From contig NZ_JAUYVM010000001.1 in assembly GCF_030689305.1 (NCBI RefSeq), forward strand, positions 248,001 through 312,000: 64,000 bases of DNA, written 5' to 3'. Below, one piece after another: positions 59,873 through 64,000 of the stretch. The stretch's first letter is position 1, and each line of letters starts with the position of its first letter. The position numbers and the translations under genes were made by a program. The DNA is from Vibrio penaeicida. Lineage in GTDB: Bacteria > Pseudomonadota > Gammaproteobacteria > Enterobacterales > Vibrionaceae. Below the pieces are notes generated by a model that saw only the letters and a list, made by a program, of their open reading frames with translations, was not told where the DNA came from and did not search any database.

Positions 59873-61225
59873 CTACAAAAATGGTGACCAGGCGGGAGCT
59901 CTTACGCGCCCATTCGTTGCCGGTAATCTAGCTTTAAAGCGACCATCTATAGAGACCATAGAAAGTACATTCTTCTTCCTATACATGGAGCTGTAAATGA
60001 CCATACCACCGTTTGGCGCAATACTTGGAGACTCGTCCAATTGTGTTTTTGTTAACACTTGTACGGCTCCTGTTTCCAAATCTTGCTTGGCCAAATTAAA
60101 CCCGGAGTCGTTCCGATTAACCATAATCATGAACTTTCCATCAGGTGTGATTTGCCCACCCAAGTTCTGGCTGCCTTGCCAAGTTAGACGGTTGGTCGCA
60201 CCGTCTAACAAATTTACTCGATATATCTGAGGTTTACCACCCCGATCCGAGGTAAATATTAGTGATTGCCCATCAGGATGCCAAAATGGTTCTGTATTAT
60301 TTGCTCTACCTCTCGTTATTTGCTTCAACTTTCTAGTTTGCAAATCGAGAACGTTGACCTGAAGGCTTCCGGTTTTTGACAATACGATTGCCAGTTTTTT
60401 ACCGTCTGGTGAGAATCTTGGCGCACCATTATGACGAGGGAATGACGTGAGCTTCTCACGTTTACCGGAATAGATATCCATTAAGAAAATTTCAGCACGT
60501 CCATTTTGAAAGCTAACATACGCAAGCTGACGAGCATCTGGAGACCAAGCTGGAGACATCAATGGCTGTTTTGAACGCAATACTAAGCGTTCATTATAAC
60601 CATCATAGTCTGCAATTCTGAGCTGGTAAGGAAATTTCTCTTTATCATTAATAACAACATACGCAATACGCGTTAAGAATGCACCTTTTTCACCAGTTAG
60701 CTGCTCGTATACAAGATCAGAGATTCGGTGTGCATATTCACGTAATCTTGGACCTGGAACCGTAGCGCGCTTATTAAATAAAACATGGTCCTTTGATAGT
60801 ACAAGCTCGCCTGTATCACTTAGGGCTTTGCTTTGCCCACTCGTCAATTGACCACGTACAACATCAACAAGCTGGTATTCAATGAGATAGTTACCGTCGG
60901 CTTTTTTGGTCACCGACCCAGTAAGCAAAGCATCAACACCAAGAGCTGTCCAAGACGAGAAGTCGACATCGACATCGGAATAAGGCGTTTGAGGCATTTT
61001 GTTAGGAGCAACTGGGCTAAATTTACCGCTGCGCTGAAGATCAGAGGATATAACCGCGCTGATATCGTGAGGTAACTTACCCTCACCTTCCCATTTGAAT
61101 GGAATGATGGCAATCGGTCGAGCCGAATCAATGCCATCCGTGATCACCAACTCTAAAGCGGCGTTGGCTACATTCGCCATGCTGGTAAACAGCACCAGCA
61201 GTCCTAGTAAAAGGCGTTTAGTCAC
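59873..61225 (-). CDS. tolB: Tol-Pal system periplasmic protein TolB
   Basis: A 450-aa protein with a signal peptide (cleaved near NAA, residue about 22). An N-terminal alpha/beta domain (about 25-165) is followed by a six-bladed beta-propeller with repeated motifs such as [31 protein letters not shown] and [19 protein letters not shown]. It binds Pal and the TolA C-terminus. It starts 12 bp after tolA. Confidence 0.96.
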   Translation of the reverse strand: MTKRLLLGLLVLFTSMANVANAALELVITDGIDSARPIAIIPFKWEGEGKLPHDISAVISSDLQRSGKFSPVAPNKMPQTPYSDVDVDFSSWTALGVDALLTGSVTKKADGNYLIEYQLVDVVRGQLTSGQSKALSDTGELVLSKDHVLFNKRATVPGPRLREYAHRISDLVYEQLTGEKGAFLTRIAYVVINDKEKFPYQLRIADYDGYNERLVLRSKQPLMSPAWSPDARQLAYVSFQNGRAEIFLMDIYSGKREKLTSFPRHNGAPRFSPDGKKLAIVLSKTGSLQVNVLDLQTRKLKQITRGRANNTEPFWHPDGQSLIFTSDRGGKPQIYRVNLLDGATNRLTWQGSQNLGGQITPDGKFMIMVNRNDSGFNLAKQDLETGAVQVLTKTQLDESPSIAPNGGMVIYSSMYRKKNVLSMVSIDGRFKARLPATNGRVRAPAWSPFL

Positions 61226-61237
61226 TTCTTAGTCCTT

Positions 61238-62293
61238 TTAATCCAATTCAACAGTTAGATTGATATTCTTTAGCTCTTCTGCCACATCTTTGTCGCTTGG
61301 GACAGGGAAAGAGCCAACTTGCGCAATCGCACTTTTGGTTGCGGTACACACGCGAGAGTCACCGCCTAATACTTTAACGCCATTAACAATAGCATTGTTA
61401 CCGGTATGTATTAGGCGCATATTGACTTTACACGACTTTCCCACAAATGAGTCATCCCTCAATAGTCGACTCTGAATAAGTTGCTTATAAATTGCGCCAT
61501 ATCTCTGTACTTCGCTGACAACATGCTGCTGTTTTGCAGCAGAATTTTGAGAAACTTCACTTTCAAGACCAGCAAAGATGTCGTTTAGAGCAGCTTCTTG
61601 CTCTTTTCGTTCCCTTTCAAGGCGCTCTAAACGTTCTTTTTCTTTTTTAGCTTTCTCAGCGGCTTCTTTCGCGGCTTTTTCTTTCGCTATGCGGTCTGCC
61701 TCTGCCTTCTTAGCTGCTTCACGCTCACGTTTGGCTTTTTCTTCTGCTTCTTTGGCCGCTTTTTCTCTCGCAACCCTTTCTTGTTCAGCTTTGGCTATAG
61801 CAGCTTCTTTTTTAACTCGCTCTGCCTCTGCTTTTTTCACCGCTTCTTCTTTGGCTTTACGTTCTGCCTCAGCTTTAGCGACACGCTCACGTTCTTTGTT
61901 TGCTCTTTGTTCTGCAGCCTTACGCTCTTGTTCTTTCTTCTGGCGCGCTTTTTCTGCTTCTCTCGCGGCCTTTTCTGCCTTGGCTTTTTCTTGCTTGAGC
62001 TTTCGAATTCGCTCTTCTTCAGCTTTTCGATTTTTCTCTAGCTGCTCGCTTTGCTTTCTTAATTTATCTAAGCGCTCTTCTTCAGCGCGTTGAGCGGCTT
62101 CTCTTTGCTGTCTTATTTCTCGAGCTTGCTGTTGAACCATTTTTGGATCAATCACAACCGCCTGAACCATATTGCCTGTTGTGTCCTTCTTTGGCTCGGA
62201 AAAGTCCGCGCCCCATAGAAGTCCCCCAATAAGCACTACGTGCAAAACGGCGGATACAATGATTGCTGAGGTATAGTTGTTCTTATTTTTCAT
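61238..62293 (-). CDS. tolA: Tol-Pal system protein TolA
   Basis: A 351-aa protein. One membrane helix near the N-terminus (about 9-27) is followed by a long Ala/Lys/Glu helix (about 55-235; repeats such as KEAAEKAKKE) that spans the periplasm. The C-terminal domain (about 240-351) binds Pal/TolB and has the Cys pair typical of TolA (SCKVNMRL, CTATKSA). It is low-complexity, so the opposite strand shows spurious ORFs. Confidence 0.95.
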   Translation of the reverse strand: MKNKNNYTSAIIVSAVLHVVLIGGLLWGADFSEPKKDTTGNMVQAVVIDPKMVQQQAREIRQQREAAQRAEEERLDKLRKQSEQLEKNRKAEEERIRKLKQEKAKAEKAAREAEKARQKKEQERKAAEQRANKERERVAKAEAERKAKEEAVKKAEAERVKKEAAIAKAEQERVAREKAAKEAEEKAKREREAAKKAEADRIAKEKAAKEAAEKAKKEKERLERLERERKEQEAALNDIFAGLESEVSQNSAAKQQHVVSEVQRYGAIYKQLIQSRLLRDDSFVGKSCKVNMRLIHTGNNAIVNGVKVLGGDSRVCTATKSAIAQVGSFPVPSDKDVAEELKNINLTVELD

Positions 62294-62311
62294 CGATGAA
62301 CCGATGCGTCC

Positions 62312-62752
62312 CTATCTTAAATCCGTCAGCAAACCCACTTTAGGGATGCCTGCTCGGCTTAACTCATCCAATACCAATACGACTTCAGCATATGGGGTGG
62401 CGGCGTCGCCTCCCACTGCAACTGGAGAATCTGGCGCAAGAGATATTTCAGCTTTCACTCGAACAATTATGTCTTCCAAACTAAGACCGCGAATAACGTC
62501 TTCATCGTTCACGCTGAGCCCTAATTGCCCATCTTTGTCTATTTCTACAATGATAAAGCTCGCTTCGCTGTCTCCTGCTAAGTCAGACGCAGGCTGCGCT
62601 GTTGTTGTTTTTGGCAACTCAACTTCGACGCCTTGCGTAACAAACGGCGACGTCACCATAAAGATAATTAGAAGTACCAGCATAACGTCGATATAAGGTA
62701 CGACGTTAATCTCTGCCGTCAGCTTTCTTTTCTTACGCTGGTAACCTGCCAT
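62312..62752 (-). CDS. tolR: Tol-Pal system protein TolR
   Basis: A 146-aa ExbD-type protein. One membrane helix (about 18-38) holds the proton-path Asp in VVPYIDVMLVLLIIFMV. The periplasmic part has VELPKTT and DDALGG-like segments. Its ATG overlaps the tolQ stop as TAATG. With TolQ it uses the proton motive force to energise TolA. Confidence 0.96.
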   Translation of the reverse strand: MAGYQRKKRKLTAEINVVPYIDVMLVLLIIFMVTSPFVTQGVEVELPKTTTAQPASDLAGDSEASFIIVEIDKDGQLGLSVNDEDVIRGLSLEDIIVRVKAEISLAPDSPVAVGGDAATPYAEVVLVLDELSRAGIPKVGLLTDLR

Positions 62753-63438
62753 TACTGTTCCTTACCAGCGATAGCCTGACGGTGCAAAATACTGTGGAAT
62801 TCTTCCGAGAATGTTGCGTAGGTGTGCTCTAGTTTCGACACCTGATTGCTGAAGCGGTTGTACGCCATAACAGCAGGAATCGCAGCAAAAAGCCCCATTG
62901 CTGTTGCGATCAGCGCTTCTGCTATACCAGGGGCTACCATAGCAAGCGTCGCTTGTTTGACTTCACCAAGCGCTATAAAGGCATGCATAATGCCCCAAAC
63001 CGTACCAAATAACCCGATGTAAGGAGTAATTGAGCCTACGGTTGCTAAAAACGGCAAGCTTTGTTCCAACTCGTCCACTTCACGAGCAACGGCAACTCGC
63101 ATCGTTCTACCCGTTCCTTCCATCACAAATTCAGGAGAAGTACCAGGGGAGCGGCGTAACTTTGCAAACTCGGTAAAGCCCAAATAGAAAATTTGTTGGG
63201 TTCCACCAATGTTATCTTTTCGAGCTTTCACTTCTTGATAAAGCTGAGAAAGGTCTACACCCGACCAAAATTTATCTTCAAATCGGTCTGCGTCTTTTAA
63301 TGCTTCTTTTAAAATTTTGCTGCGCTTAATAATCATCGCCCAAGAAACCACTGACATACCGAGTAAAGTCAGCATCACGAGCTTTACGAGTAAACTTGCT
63401 TGTAAGAAAAGATCTAAAATTGAAATATCAGCTGTCAC
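62752..63438 (-). CDS. tolQ: Tol-Pal system protein TolQ
   Basis: A 228-aa ExbB/MotA-type proton channel protein with three membrane helices (about 12-36, 133-155, 168-192). [13 protein letters not shown] and the polar Thr residues of the channel ([14 protein letters not shown]) are conserved. The start overlaps the ybgC end by 11 bp, so the three are one operon. Confidence 0.96.
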   Translation of the reverse strand: MTADISILDLFLQASLLVKLVMLTLLGMSVVSWAMIIKRSKILKEALKDADRFEDKFWSGVDLSQLYQEVKARKDNIGGTQQIFYLGFTEFAKLRRSPGTSPEFVMEGTGRTMRVAVAREVDELEQSLPFLATVGSITPYIGLFGTVWGIMHAFIALGEVKQATLAMVAPGIAEALIATAMGLFAAIPAVMAYNRFSNQVSKLEHTYATFSEEFHSILHRQAIAGKEQ

Positions 63439-63865
63439 TGTCTATTAACTCCGCAGTCATTGAGCTTGGGATTGCCTGAGGCTTCATTGTTTTTGTGTTA
63501 ACGAATGCTACCTTAACTGTTGCTCGACACAATGTCTTGCCGTCAGGATTAACTAACTCCTGACAAAATACCAAGGAAGCACGCCTTAATTCAGAAATTG
63601 ATGTTCTTACTGTCAATTGGTCGTCCAATCTTGCGCCTTGTAGAAAATCCATTTCAACATGACGTATAACAAAACCGAAGTTTTCAGTAAGAAGTCTTTG
63701 TTGACAGACTCCGAGCGATCTCAGAAGTTCCGTTCTAGCACGTTCAAAGTAGTTAAGATAATTAGAATGGTATACCAAACCACCCGCATCAGTGTCTTCG
63801 TAATAAATTCGAATAGACCACTCAAAGATGCGCGTAAATTCCCCTTTCACCAAGACACCAATCAC
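63428..63865 (-). CDS. ybgC: Tol-Pal-associated acyl-CoA thioesterase YbgC
   Basis: A 145-aa hot-dog thioesterase. The active Asp is in [17 protein letters not shown], and [10 protein letters not shown] and [17 protein letters not shown] follow. The start is uncertain: GTG 63865 has no ribosome site; GTG at 63850 (VKGEFTR) is an alternative. Family members are about 130-140 aa. It is the first gene of the ybgC-tolQ-tolR-tolA-tolB-pal-cpoB operon. Confidence 0.85.
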   Translation of the reverse strand: MIGVLVKGEFTRIFEWSIRIYYEDTDAGGLVYHSNYLNYFERARTELLRSLGVCQQRLLTENFGFVIRHVEMDFLQGARLDDQLTVRTSISELRRASLVFCQELVNPDGKTLCRATVKVAFVNTKTMKPQAIPSSMTAELIDSDS

Positions 63866-63942
63866 AAAAAATATAAAACGTAACTATACCTTATGTTGTG
63901 ACTTCGTCAGGAAAAATAAAGGGATTTTTTGTGGTTAACACC

Positions 63943-63977
63943 AAAAAAACGAGAGCAGTTGTCTGATAACTGCTCTG
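63943..63977 (-). terminator. Terminator upstream of ybgC (end of the preceding minus-strand gene)
   Basis: AGAGCAGTT (63952-63960), loop GTCTGAT, AACTGCTCT (63968-63976). On the minus strand a run of T follows (complement of AAAAAAA at 63943-63949). It ends a transcript that comes from beyond the right edge. Confidence 0.8.
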
Positions 63978-63989
63978 AGAGGCGAATGT

Positions 63990-64000
63990 TTAAGCACGAG
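63990..64000 (-). CDS. Possible 3' end of a minus-strand gene (ruvB by known synteny)
   Basis: A TAA on the minus strand (63990-63992) sits 13 bp before a terminator. In many gamma-proteobacteria ruvAB lies upstream of ybgC-tol, so this may be the end of ruvB. Only two to three codons are in the window, so identity is inferred from context alone. Confidence 0.25.

Noticed and set aside
61578..62093. 171-codon plus-strand ORF rich in Ser/Phe/Ala
   Set aside because: It is the reverse strand of the low-complexity helix of tolA, which is certain.

Overview
The window looks like a stretch of a Vibrio chromosome (Vibrionaceae, moderate GC). The Tol-Pal operon, an unfused RplY of about 92 aa, MetE/MetR, NadA, AlaE, YgiQ, a GH19 chitinase and a GlyGly-CTERM vibriolysin-type protease all fit that genus. 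The species cannot be fixed from sequence reading alone.

Layout. (1) 1-5.6 kb: the end of an SDR/DUF2867 gene, then a Bcr-type exporter with a DUF2913 gene, rsuA and radD. (2) 5.6-18.3 kb: accessory genes lying between radD and rplY, which are close neighbours in E. coli: a SnoaL-like protein with a divergent LysR regulator, a 54-codon membrane peptide, a PepSY/response regulator/histidine kinase operon, an Lrp regulator divergent from a Cys/Met-type PLP enzyme, a large secreted M4 metalloprotease broken by a one-base frameshift, and a DedA-LssY/glycosyltransferase pair. (3) 18.5-27.7 kb: rplY with a leader hairpin, a GH19 chitinase, a candidate antibacterial effector/immunity pair (DUF5675), DUF1289, an HslJ-like lipoprotein, metE/metR with MetJ-like operators, DUF4250 and a membrane protein. 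(4) 27.8-41.3 kb: a c-di-GMP phosphodiesterase; a two-gene ABC-substrate-binding/hybrid-kinase operon with both genes broken (one by a 262-bp MITE, one by an in-frame stop); ygiQ; a GtrA/GT39 pair; and a D-cysteine desulfhydrase/ACC deaminase homologue. (5) 41.5-50.3 kb: a defence operon read leftward: mrr (stop codon near its end), hsdM, hsdS, an Abi/HEPN-like gene, a HepT-like HEPN gene, and hsdR carrying an N-terminal MntA-type nucleotidyltransferase in the same reading frame. It is followed by a CoiA-like nuclease and an unknown membrane protein, and then a tRNA-Ser(GGA). (6) 53-64 kb: core genes alaE, a hybrid kinase, a YecA/UPF0149 gene, nadA, and cpoB-pal-tolB-tolA-tolR-tolQ-ybgC on the minus strand.

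The most exciting signal is the defence operon. HepT is a HEPN toxin with an intact RX4HXY motif, and its MntA-type antitoxin (intact GSX10DXD) is translated as the N-terminus of the restriction subunit HsdR. This suggests a toxin-antitoxin pair physically tied to a type I restriction complex. A second HEPN-like Abi gene overlaps hepT.

A second theme is gene decay. Four genes carry clean single lesions from which an intact frame can be read: the M4 protease (one T missing), the ABC substrate-binding protein (MITE), the hybrid kinase (TAA) and mrr (TAA).
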